Of a stretch of DNA of 21,678 bases, positions 1-10,700 are shown one piece after another. This stretch comes from Phycisphaeraceae bacterium. GTDB lineage: Bacteria; Planctomycetota; Phycisphaerae; Phycisphaerales; UBA1924. The stretch lies in contig WUAJ01000017.1 in the NCBI GenBank assembly GCA_009827215.1, positions 1 through 21,678 of the forward strand. The letters run 5' to 3'. Position 1 is the stretch's first letter. Each line of letters opens with the position of its first letter. A program made the position numbers and the translations under genes. The notes beneath the pieces are model-generated. The model did not search any database. It was not told the origin of the DNA and saw nothing but the letters and a program-made list of their open reading frames with translations.

Positions 1-27
1 TAATCTCACGCCGAAGGCGATAAGCAA

Positions 28-1815
<1,788 letters not shown>

Positions 1816-1867
1816 CCATCAGTTTATTCACATCGAATTCTCTCCCAATCCCCCATAGAATCACACG

Positions 1868-2572
1868 ATGAGCGAACAAACCGAAACTGTCCACTTTTAC
1901 GACGAAGGAGAACGGCTCCCGGACGATCTCCCCGCCTCGCCGTTCCCGATCTTCAAGCAATGGTTCGACCAAGCGTGGAACGAGCGGATCACCCCCAACG
2001 CCAACGCGATGACCATCTCCACGCTCCACGAGGACGGCTACCCCGACTCCCGGATCGTGCTGTGCAAAGAAATCGAACCCAGCAACGGATCGATCGTCTT
2101 CTACACCAACTACAACGGAGCGAAGGGTAAGCAGCTCGCCGCAAACGCGTTCGCGTCCGTCGTCTTCCACTGGGACAAGTACGAGCGTCAAGTCCGTATC
2201 CGAGGGCCGATCGTCCACGCGAGCGAGGAAGAATCGGATCGCTACTTCGCGTCACGCCGATTGGAGTCCAGACTTGGCGCGTGGATCAGCGATCAGTCCC
2301 AGCCCATCGAATCCCGCGAGGCGCTGCTGAACAAGGCATCGGAAGTGATCAGCAAACTGAATCTCGATGCATCAGCACTGATGAACGGCGAGGACATCGA
2401 GATCCCGCGTCCACCCCACTGGGGAGGGTTCCGTCTCCACGCGATGCACATGGAACTCTGGGCCGGCGGAGTCGGGCGCATCCACGATCGGGCGCGCTGG
2501 ACGAGGGACCTGCGGATCGAGAACGATCAACCTATCGCGGGCGAGTGGTCTTCGACACGACTCCAACCCTGA
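1868..2572 (+). CDS. pdxH: Pyridoxamine/pyridoxine 5'-phosphate oxidase
   Basis: FMN enzyme that oxidises pyridoxine or pyridoxamine 5'-phosphate with O2 to pyridoxal 5'-phosphate, the last step of PLP synthesis and salvage; cytosolic dimer. The 234 aa length matches the family (about 215-230). Visible family blocks are SRIVLCKEI and VFYTNYNGAKGKQL (FMN phosphate contacts), a WDKYERQVRIRG strand, SRLGAWISDQSQPI, and the C-terminal signature PRPPHWGGFRLHAMHMELW followed by GRIHDRARW. It ends in the usual R-L-x-P. The start ATG has no Shine-Dalgarno sequence; a TAGAAT hexamer lies six bases upstream, so a very short leader is possible but unproven. It is convergent with the next gene, only eight bases between stops. 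The PLP it supplies is needed by the two aminotransferases further right, though nothing links them in an operon. Confidence 0.96.
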   Translation: MSEQTETVHFYDEGERLPDDLPASPFPIFKQWFDQAWNERITPNANAMTISTLHEDGYPDSRIVLCKEIEPSNGSIVFYTNYNGAKGKQLAANAFASVVFHWDKYERQVRIRGPIVHASEEESDRYFASRRLESRLGAWISDQSQPIESREALLNKASEVISKLNLDASALMNGEDIEIPRPPHWGGFRLHAMHMELWAGGVGRIHDRARWTRDLRIENDQPIAGEWSSTRLQP

Positions 2573-2580
2573 TACTGAAA

Positions 2581-5106
2581 TCAAATCATCGAGCGGATGA
2601 GCGCGTTGCGGATGCGGTCCCACGTGCGATCATCGACGGGCTCGCCGGTCTTGGTCGCGATGCGTGCTTCGGCGAGTCTTTCCAGTTGTGTCCAGTGTCC
2701 CAGCAGGACGCGCCATGCCCAGAACAGTGATCGCTTGGGGTCGTACAAATTGGTCGGCTCACTGGTGAGTCCGTTGAGTTCGACGATGCCGAACCCTCTG
2801 CCCTGAGCGAGTTCGTCGAGCGAAGCACAACGGAGGTCGAACCGACCGATGTCAAACCCGCTGCCGGCGCGTTGATCGAAGCCGTCGATGATCTGGTTGA
2901 TCCGATCGGTGAGTTCAGGGGTGATCAGATGCTCGCCGTCGGTGAACTTCGCGCCCTGCGCGTGGTTGCCTGCGATCCCGAGACGGACCTTCTGCCCTTT
3001 ATCCGGAACCCAGTTGAGGCGCGTCTTGTTGTGCTCAAAGAACACGCTGGGCTGAGCGCGATGGCGCTTGTGCGAGAGGATGAGCTTGCGGAGCGTGTGC
3101 TTGCCGTCGCCTCGCAGGGTTGGGAAGTGCTTGATAGTGATCGCGTAAATGTACCCGCTCGGGCCGTCATAGTCGGGATTACGGATCGCTTCCTCGTGGC
3201 GCATCCACAGCACCCCAAGCTCGTGGGGACCGGGATGGAACTTCTGGAGCACGAACGGCTCTCCCGAAGATTCACAGTATCCGCGCACGTCATCAATGGT
3301 CTTGAGCAGCTTGACGCCGCGGCCCTGCTCGCCCTCATCGGGTTTGGCGATGATCGGGAATCCTCCGAGCTCAGCGTCGTCTTGGATCGCGCGCAGCGCC
3401 GCTTGCGTGCGAGCGTCTGCAGTGGATTTGTCGATGAGCATGCAGTGGAGGACGGACTCTTCGGGATCGTCGCTGTCCCCGAGTTTGGTGTTGAGATCGA
3501 TCTTGGATTCGCCCTGCACGCCGCCGTCGTAGGAGTATCCGGGATTGACCGCGGTGAGTGGCTGGAGTCCGCGCCGGATCATGCGTTTGACACCCCACCA
3601 GAGGACGGGCAAGTAGATGATCACTCTCGGCCAGTACTCATGATTGGTCGCGCGTCGGAACCAGCCCTTGATGCGTTGGCGTCCGCTCCAGGTGATGATG
3701 AGGCGCAAGCCGTGCACGACTACCAGCGTCATCACACATCCCAGCGCCAGTCCAACAACCCCAACACGCTCGCTCAATCCCACGGCCCATCCTGCGACGA
3801 TCATCCCAACAAGCATCGCGGGAACTACAAACAGGATCCCCCTGACCCATCTCCAAGCACTAAGCGGACGCTCGAGCGCATTGGCGCCGCGGACGAGCCA
3901 CCACGTGCGTCCGATGAGCAGTCCGAGGATCGCGACCGCGAGATCGATCCGCATCATTACGACCATAATCGCAGCGAGCACTATTGTCACATGCGGCAGA
4001 TACCTCGTCAGCACAACCAACCCAATGAGCTGCAACCACCACGGGATGGATTTGACCAGCGAACCGATCCAGTGGAGCAGCGCGTCGCCGCCGTGCCGTG
4101 TCGGGACGGGCGCGAGGTTCAGATAGTCCGTTTGTGGTTCTACTCCAGGCGAATCGTGACGATCGAAGAACTCGTTGAGATACCCCGCCGTCTCCTGTGC
4201 TTGCATGAACGGCATGAAGTGCGACGCATCGAGCATCACCAGTCGAGAGGTTGGCATCATTTCGTGGTGCTTTTCCGCACCGCTCGCGGCGACGAGGGGA
4301 TCATCGCGTCCGTGCAGGATCAGCGTCGGAGTTTCGATGCTCGGCATGATCCGTGTCAGCTCGCGCTGGTCCGAGTCCCAGAACGCTTTGAGCCATCCCG
4401 CTCGCTCTCTGTATGTCCCGAGGAATCCGAAGTGGGGGATGAGTTCCGGACCGACTCCCAATCCCGCTAAGCCCACTGCGTATTTGACATGCTCAAAGAA
4501 GTACGATCCGCTCCCCTCGGTTTCCTGTGCGCCGATCGATGCGAGCAGCGTGATCGATGCGACGCGATGCGGGAACTGATGCGCCATTTCCAGTGCGACA
4601 CCACCGCCGGAGGACCACCCGACGACATGTACCCGATCGAAGTTGAGGTGGTCCATCAGCTTGGACATATACCGAGCTTGCGACACGTAGGACATGTCCA
4701 GTGCCCAGTCGCTCATTCCTGATCCTGGGAGATCGGGTGCGATCACTGTCCTGCCGGATTGCTGGATCATCGGCGCGAGTGTTTGGAAGTTCGCGCCGTT
4801 CCCAGGAGAGCCGTGGAGCAGCAGGACGGGGAGTGGTGGTGTGAAATCGTCTGAGCTGAATTCGAGTGTATCAATAGGAAGCGATGGTCGCCAGTACTGG
4901 TCGTAATAGATGTTGACCGTGTTTCCGAATACGTCGTGGCGGTGCTCATCCAATGCGTCGAGTGTGACTGATGGGCGATCGCTGTCGGAAAGATCAGGAG
5001 GAGTAGAAGAACGCTGAACCAAGTGTGACGAGATGACCAAGAGAACATAAGCCGCGAGTGCGCCAATCCAAAGAAATTTCAGATGACGGCTCTTTGGTTC
5101 AGTCAT
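2581..5106 (-). CDS. Alpha/beta-hydrolase - membrane - ATP-grasp fusion protein
   Basis: One continuous 841-aa reading frame joins three parts. Residues about 12-30 form an N-terminal membrane anchor. Residues about 90-318 are an alpha/beta hydrolase with oxyanion loop HGSPGNG (98-104), nucleophile elbow GWSSG (Ser165), the acid in HGRDDP (Asp268/269) and His296 in DASHF. Residues about 355-506 hold four or five hydrophobic segments. Residues about 513-815 are an ATP-grasp domain: NPGYSYDGGVQGESK, FPIIAKPDEGEQGRGV with the ATP-binding lysine, a VLQKFHPGPHE hinge, and the metal-binding end VELNGLTSEPTNLYD (Glu776, Asn778). ATP-grasp enzymes usually ligate a carboxylate to an amine or thiol; the hydrolase could cleave an ester or amide. 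No substrate can be named. ATG 5106 is chosen over ATG 5133 because it makes an ATGACTGA overlap with upstream rlmN, typical of translational coupling, and puts the membrane anchor at the N terminus. Confidence 0.88.
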   Translation of the reverse strand: MTEPKSRHLKFLWIGALAAYVLLVISSHLVQRSSTPPDLSDSDRPSVTLDALDEHRHDVFGNTVNIYYDQYWRPSLPIDTLEFSSDDFTPPLPVLLLHGSPGNGANFQTLAPMIQQSGRTVIAPDLPGSGMSDWALDMSYVSQARYMSKLMDHLNFDRVHVVGWSSGGGVALEMAHQFPHRVASITLLASIGAQETEGSGSYFFEHVKYAVGLAGLGVGPELIPHFGFLGTYRERAGWLKAFWDSDQRELTRIMPSIETPTLILHGRDDPLVAASGAEKHHEMMPTSRLVMLDASHFMPFMQAQETAGYLNEFFDRHDSPGVEPQTDYLNLAPVPTRHGGDALLHWIGSLVKSIPWWLQLIGLVVLTRYLPHVTIVLAAIMVVMMRIDLAVAILGLLIGRTWWLVRGANALERPLSAWRWVRGILFVVPAMLVGMIVAGWAVGLSERVGVVGLALGCVMTLVVVHGLRLIITWSGRQRIKGWFRRATNHEYWPRVIIYLPVLWWGVKRMIRRGLQPLTAVNPGYSYDGGVQGESKIDLNTKLGDSDDPEESVLHCMLIDKSTADARTQAALRAIQDDAELGGFPIIAKPDEGEQGRGVKLLKTIDDVRGYCESSGEPFVLQKFHPGPHELGVLWMRHEEAIRNPDYDGPSGYIYAITIKHFPTLRGDGKHTLRKLILSHKRHRAQPSVFFEHNKTRLNWVPDKGQKVRLGIAGNHAQGAKFTDGEHLITPELTDRINQIIDGFDQRAGSGFDIGRFDLRCASLDELAQGRGFGIVELNGLTSEPTNLYDPKRSLFWAWRVLLGHWTQLERLAEARIATKTGEPVDDRTWDRIRNALIRSMI

Positions 5107-6268
5107 GTGCGTTCCGTGAAGCTTGAGAATCAACTGTCATCGGCACAAACGCACGCTTGCGGATCTCCGCGGTCCCGAGCTGTCCGCACGCGGCCATCGT
5201 ATCGCGCCCCTTTGTCCTCCGCCGATTTACAAACACGCCTTGGGTGATCAGGCGATCGATGAAGCGGTCAACCTGAGTCTCGGTCGGCGCGGGCCATGCA
5301 GAATCTCGGCGTGGGTTGTAAGGGATGACATTGAGCAGCCCGCCGTGCCCCTTCGCTTTCTCGCGAGTGGGGTCTTTGAGGAATGGCTTCATCCACCGCG
5401 CCAGCTCGTCGGCGTGCTCGAGCGCATCGTTGACTCCAGGGATGAGGACATACTCGATCATGATCTTGCGCCCGCCTCGGACTTCTCTGAGTTCTTTGAG
5501 AATGTCCTGGAGCTCTTGCATGTCCCATTTGTTGTTGATCGGCATGAGCTGTGAGCGGACCTCGTCGTTGGACGCGTTGAGCGACAACGCGAGCCCCAAG
5601 CGCTTCCATCCTTCTTGCTGGACTTGCTTCTTGATGCGACGCAGACCATCAACGCGACCGACTGTAGAAATGGTAATGCTCGCCATCGGGATGCCAATCC
5701 CGTAGCGATCGGTCAGGCACTCGATTGCATTGAAAACCTCGTCGAGATTATCCAGCGGCTCCCCCATCCCCATAAACACGATGTTGTCGATCTCGATGCC
5801 CTCGACGAACCACGCCGCCCACCACTGCGCGACGATCTCCGATGCGGAGAGCGAGCGGATGAGCCCCATCTGCGCCGTCTCGCAGAAGTCGCACCCCATC
5901 GCGCAACCGACCTGCGAGCTCACGCACAGCGTGTGGGTTTTCTTCCCGGATCTCCCGAGCATCGGGATGATGACGGACTCGATGTCGTCGAAGTCGATCC
6001 CGCGATGCGAGAGTCGATGATCGGGATTGTGCAGACGCTGGACGAACTTGATCGTCGTCCCCTCGTTGACGGGTTCCTCGTGGCGTTTGACGATCTCAGG
6101 GAGCGTGATCTTCGCGGGCGCCGAGTGCGTCACTCCATCACGGAACACGGCTTTGTACGCCTCAAGCGCCCGACCTGGTCCAACGCCTTCCTCGGCGCAG
6201 CGCTGCTGGAACGCTTCGAGCGTCATCCCGAGCGGGGAGATCGGTTGGATGTCGTCAGCGCGGGCCAT
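5099..6268 (-). CDS. rlmN: Radical SAM 23S rRNA (adenine2503-C2)-methyltransferase RlmN
   Basis: Methylates C2 of A2503 in 23S rRNA (and A37 of some tRNAs in E. coli) by a radical-SAM, cysteine-carried methyl mechanism. The 389 aa are full length. The [4Fe-4S] motif is CAMGCDFC (Cys122, 126, 129). LCVSSQVG carries Cys115, equivalent to E. coli Cys118. GMGEPLDN (167-174) is the SAM-binding segment. Cys361 in AACGQLG corresponds to the methyl-carrying Cys355. The residues after the cluster read ETAQMG where the common form is STAQQG, so this is a divergent branch of RlmN, but both mechanistic cysteines are present and it does not look like the resistance enzyme Cfr. No Shine-Dalgarno sequence is seen before ATG 6268. 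The gene begins just downstream of the SPFH terminator, so it probably has its own promoter, and it overlaps the following gene by eight bases. Confidence 0.93.
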   Translation of the reverse strand: MARADDIQPISPLGMTLEAFQQRCAEEGVGPGRALEAYKAVFRDGVTHSAPAKITLPEIVKRHEEPVNEGTTIKFVQRLHNPDHRLSHRGIDFDDIESVIIPMLGRSGKKTHTLCVSSQVGCAMGCDFCETAQMGLIRSLSASEIVAQWWAAWFVEGIEIDNIVFMGMGEPLDNLDEVFNAIECLTDRYGIGIPMASITISTVGRVDGLRRIKKQVQQEGWKRLGLALSLNASNDEVRSQLMPINNKWDMQELQDILKELREVRGGRKIMIEYVLIPGVNDALEHADELARWMKPFLKDPTREKAKGHGGLLNVIPYNPRRDSAWPAPTETQVDRFIDRLITQGVFVNRRRTKGRDTMAACGQLGTAEIRKRAFVPMTVDSQASRNAHD

Positions 6269-6293
6269 GCATCAAGGATAGTCGAGGGGCACG

Positions 6294-6321
6294 AAAAAAC
6301 CCGCCGAGCGTGCTCGGCGGG
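6294..6321 (-). terminator. Intrinsic terminator of the SPFH gene
   Basis: Read on the minus strand, a perfect nine-pair stem CCCGCCGAG / CTCGGCGGG (6321-6313 with 6308-6300) closes a four-base loop and is followed directly by six T residues (6299-6294). It begins 22 bases after the SPFH stop codon and sits upstream of the rlmN start, so it should separate the two transcription units. Confidence 0.95.
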
Positions 6322-6343
6322 CTGAAGTGATGAACTGCATTGT

Positions 6344-7954
6344 TTACTCGTCGGTGTCCTTGACCATCTGGTCGAGCATCGTGCCGATGAGCGCGACTGT
6401 TTCGCCGTTGCCATCGGAAGCGTTGCCGTTGGAGACCATCACGCGTGGTGTGATCTCGATGCCCTTCTCGCCGATGACTCGGAGCACCTCGATCATCGCG
6501 GCGTTTGCTTTCCCGATCTGATCCGCGATGAGCTTGTACGCGTTAGCCTGCGCCTGTGCCTCGATCTGGATCGCCTCGGCTTCTGCCTTCGCTTGGATGA
6601 TGCGCTTGAGCTGGTCTTGCTCCGCGATCTGAACCTCGTACGCCGCGGTCGCGAGTCGTTTTTCTTCCTCGGCTTCTTGGAGTGTCTTGGAGAGTTCCTT
6701 CTGCTGGACAGCCGCTTTCTGCTGCTCTTTGAAGGTCTCTTGTTCCTGTACCGCGATCTCTCGATCACGCTGGGTGTTGAGGAGCTGTCCGAGCGTTTCC
6801 TCGTCACCGACATCACCGATGCGGACGCCTGTGATGGTGACTCCGGAGCGTGCCATTTCCTTCCCGATCATCGCGAGCGACTGGGATTCCTGCGTCGAGC
6901 GCTGGTTCACATAGTCCAGCGCCTTCACGTTCTCAGCGTTGTTGCGGAAGATCGCACGAACGGTCGAGTTGAGCTTCGCGAGCAGCGGGGCGCTGTCGGA
7001 GCCGAGCTTTGCGACGACGATCGGCGCGTTCTTGGGTTCGATCTTGTACTCCACGCGAACATCGACCGGGAAGGTAAAGCCGTCGGAAGTTCGGACGGTA
7101 ATCTCTCGCTGCTCGTTCGCGTTCGCTTCGCTCCGGTTCATGCCGTTCTGCGTGAGCAGACCTTTTTCACCAGCGGTAAAGCGGATAATGGTCTCGCGCG
7201 TGGAGACGATCGCGACGGAGTACGCCTTGGTGTTGACCGGATATTTCCCGGGCTGGAGCGCCTCAGCGAGGATGCCCTTCTCACCAGACTTCGCAAGAAT
7301 CACCGGCTCATCGCCTTCGCTGACCGGAGTGTTGAGCGTGGGTTCATCGCCAAAGTTGCTCTTGAGCACCGCAACAGTCGCCGGCGGGACCTCGGTGGTG
7401 TCCACCATCGTGACCATGAACAGTTCAGGATTCAAACGATACTTACCAGGAGTCAGGACATTGGATTGTGGCCCCTTACGGCCGCTCCCATCGGTCAAGA
7501 AGAACTTGGGGTCTTCCACCATCTGCTTGAACTCCGCGTTGGAGACTTCTGGCGCAAAGACCTGTCCCGGATCCAGCGGGAGCCCGTCGCGTGATTCAAC
7601 CAGACCGATCTTGTCAGCCGGGATGTCGATCAGCGGGCGTGTGTCCACGTCGTAGAGCACGGGCCAGTACCACAGGTGCCAGCCTGGCGCGAGGACATCC
7701 GCTTGGATACCCATCTCGCCCTCAGTAGCAAGGATCTTGCCTGGTGTGAGCGATGGTCCCAGCGCATTCTTCTTGACGACACCCACCGACGACGCACCCA
7801 CATAGCGGACGGAGGACATCGCGAATCCCAAGATCAGCACGATGAACGCAAGCAGGATAATTCCACCTCTTGCACTCTTATTGGGGACACGGAAGGCCGA
7901 GGCGGCGATCATCCCCGCGAGGATGATCCCGATCATCAAAAAGACGCTTGACAT
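6344..7954 (-). CDS. SPFH/band-7 (flotillin-like) membrane protein
   Basis: A 536-aa protein of the stomatin/prohibitin/flotillin/HflK superfamily, which forms oligomeric membrane scaffolds. Two hydrophobic segments (about 4-20 and 31-48) anchor it. Residues about 55-270 hold iterated modules around a P-G-K/W turn: LTPGK (69-73), LAPGWHLWYWP (88-98), LTPGKYRLNP (167-176) and LQPGKYPVNT (233-242). The band-7 core follows (about 285-380, TVRTSDGFTFPVDVRVEYKI), then an Ala/Gln/Glu coiled coil (about 395-480) and a short tail. The duplicated N-terminal modules make it longer than stomatin-like proteins. A clear Shine-Dalgarno GGAG stands seven bases before ATG 7954, but lies inside a perfect inverted repeat. 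The gene appears monocistronic, divergent from asnS, with its own terminator. The cellular role cannot be read from sequence; membrane organisation or protease regulation are the family possibilities. Confidence 0.9.
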   Translation of the reverse strand: MSSVFLMIGIILAGMIAASAFRVPNKSARGGIILLAFIVLILGFAMSSVRYVGASSVGVVKKNALGPSLTPGKILATEGEMGIQADVLAPGWHLWYWPVLYDVDTRPLIDIPADKIGLVESRDGLPLDPGQVFAPEVSNAEFKQMVEDPKFFLTDGSGRKGPQSNVLTPGKYRLNPELFMVTMVDTTEVPPATVAVLKSNFGDEPTLNTPVSEGDEPVILAKSGEKGILAEALQPGKYPVNTKAYSVAIVSTRETIIRFTAGEKGLLTQNGMNRSEANANEQREITVRTSDGFTFPVDVRVEYKIEPKNAPIVVAKLGSDSAPLLAKLNSTVRAIFRNNAENVKALDYVNQRSTQESQSLAMIGKEMARSGVTITGVRIGDVGDEETLGQLLNTQRDREIAVQEQETFKEQQKAAVQQKELSKTLQEAEEEKRLATAAYEVQIAEQDQLKRIIQAKAEAEAIQIEAQAQANAYKLIADQIGKANAAMIEVLRVIGEKGIEITPRVMVSNGNASDGNGETVALIGTMLDQMVKDTDE

Positions 7955-7961
7955 GGTTCTT

Positions 7962-8026
7962 CTCCATCACCCGATGCGCTCGTCATGGGCGCCCAAGGGG
8001 TTTCCTGTATGGTACCGGTGATGGAG
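7962..8026 (-). promoter_or_regulatory. Possible SD-sequestering stem upstream of the SPFH gene
   Basis: A perfect 10-base inverted repeat: CTCCATCACC at 7962-7971 and GGTGATGGAG at 8017-8026, 45 bases apart. In a minus-strand transcript the promoter-proximal arm could pair with the arm containing the GGAG ribosome binding site (7965-7962), closing it off from ribosomes. This works only if transcription starts to the right of 8026. The rest of the 196-base divergent gap (7955-8150) shows no T-box motif or other riboswitch I recognise. Confidence 0.4.
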
Positions 8027-8150
8027 CCCAAAGCGCACTTACAGCACTCCCGACGACTACGATCCACACCAGTCGTAAGCGGTTCTCCCCATGTATTGGG
8101 AAATCCGCCGATCGACTTTCACCACCAAAATCAAGAATCCGAGGCCCACA

Positions 8151-9566
<1,416 letters not shown>

Positions 9567-10700
9567 ATGCATAAGTTCGTGCAGACACTCGTATGTGCAT
9601 GCATTGTCTCAATCACACAAGCGTCGATCCCATCGCAGCGTGTGCATGAGACGCTCGGTCTTATGGAAGACGCTGTCCGTGCGGATGATATCGGCGCGTT
9701 CATGACGCAGGTAAGCACCAACGATCCGGTGCTCACGACGGAACTCAGGGCATGGTTCGAAGATCTGAAGATCAATCCGGTTACAGAGTTCGAGATCGAA
9801 CCAATGGAGGACCTCATCGTCGGGATCACGGACCAGATCGCGATGATGCAGATCCGCATTCACTGGACGCTCGAATCCGACTCCATCGCTCGCTCAAACG
9901 AGTTCAATGCGCTGTTCGTCCCGATGGGAGGTGAAGCGAGCGGTCCCTGGCTCTTCGCGGGAAGAGCGTGGGAGTTCAAGCACACAAGCGACGATGGACT
10001 CCGCGTGATGTCATCCAAGGAGCACCACGAACTTGCGAAGAACATCGCGGAGGTTGTGCCGAGCATCCAGAGCAAAATCGAAGACGCGATGGACTGCGAT
10101 GTGCATCATCCGCTGACGATCAAGATCTATCCGGCGATGCAGGACCTTCAGTTCTCGATCTCGATGGGATACCTCAATCCAATCGCAGGATGGAATGAGC
10201 CTGGAGAGTCCATCAAAATTCTCGGACGCGAATCAACTTCCGTAGAAGACATCTCGTCATTGCTCGCCCATGAGATCGGTCATGCTGTGAGCTTTGAGTT
10301 TGGTGAGCACATCATCGACGCGCCGTGGTGGTCGCTCGAGGGCATCGCGGAGCTCGTCGCCGATGAGTACCGATCAACCTCTCCAGAAGAACGCGAGATC
10401 GCGATCGCGAAGCAGATCGCGCGAGGCGATCGACGCACATGGGACCAACTCTCCGATTTCAAAGGCGAAGCGCTCAATCATTCGAGCTATGTATACTCGC
10501 AAGGATGGTCCATGATCCGCTACATCACCAACCTCTACGGCCGAAACGCGCGCAACACATGGTTCTCCGAAATGGGTAAAGGTGTCAGCGTCGAGGAGGC
10601 AACGCAATCCGCTTTGGGATTGAGCTTTGAAGACCTCGATCTCGCGTGGGAAGCGGAGATGCTGTCGATCGCACAGCAAGCAGAATCAGAATCGGATTAA
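9567..10700 (+). CDS. Secreted HEXXH zinc metallopeptidase (peptidase MA-like)
   Basis: A 377-aa protein with an N-terminal signal peptide (MHKFVQTLVCACIVSITQAS, probable cleavage near residue 20). A regulatory-looking N-terminal half is followed by a gluzincin active site: HEIGH (His235, Glu236, His239) and, about 19 residues on, WWSLEGIAELVADEY, whose Glu258 is the expected third zinc ligand. This HExxH plus E-G-x-A-E layout is that of the peptidase-MA-like family. The substrate is unknown; export implies periplasmic or surface proteins. It starts on the base after the asnS stop, with a good GGAG, so it is probably co-transcribed with asnS, though no functional link is evident. Its TAA overlaps the stop of the convergent acidic-protein gene (10697-10700), and no terminator separates them. 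Confidence 0.85.
   Translation: MHKFVQTLVCACIVSITQASIPSQRVHETLGLMEDAVRADDIGAFMTQVSTNDPVLTTELRAWFEDLKINPVTEFEIEPMEDLIVGITDQIAMMQIRIHWTLESDSIARSNEFNALFVPMGGEASGPWLFAGRAWEFKHTSDDGLRVMSSKEHHELAKNIAEVVPSIQSKIEDAMDCDVHHPLTIKIYPAMQDLQFSISMGYLNPIAGWNEPGESIKILGRESTSVEDISSLLAHEIGHAVSFEFGEHIIDAPWWSLEGIAELVADEYRSTSPEEREIAIAKQIARGDRRTWDQLSDFKGEALNHSSYVYSQGWSMIRYITNLYGRNARNTWFSEMGKGVSVEEATQSALGLSFEDLDLAWEAEMLSIAQQAESESD

Noticed and set aside
6..23. Short CGCC/GGCG hairpin after the dnaB stop as terminator
   Set aside because: Only four pairs and no T-run.
2872..4470. 532-codon open frame on the plus strand
   Set aside because: It lies antisense to the hydrolase/ATP-grasp gene, whose motifs are unmistakable; the plus product has no recognisable domain.
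6328..6342. TGATGAACTGCATTG also found at 19849-19863
   Set aside because: One shared 15-mer in unrelated settings in a window of this size is not far beyond chance.
7955..8150. T-box leader upstream of asnS
   Set aside because: No T-box core sequence or specifier-loop structure is visible.
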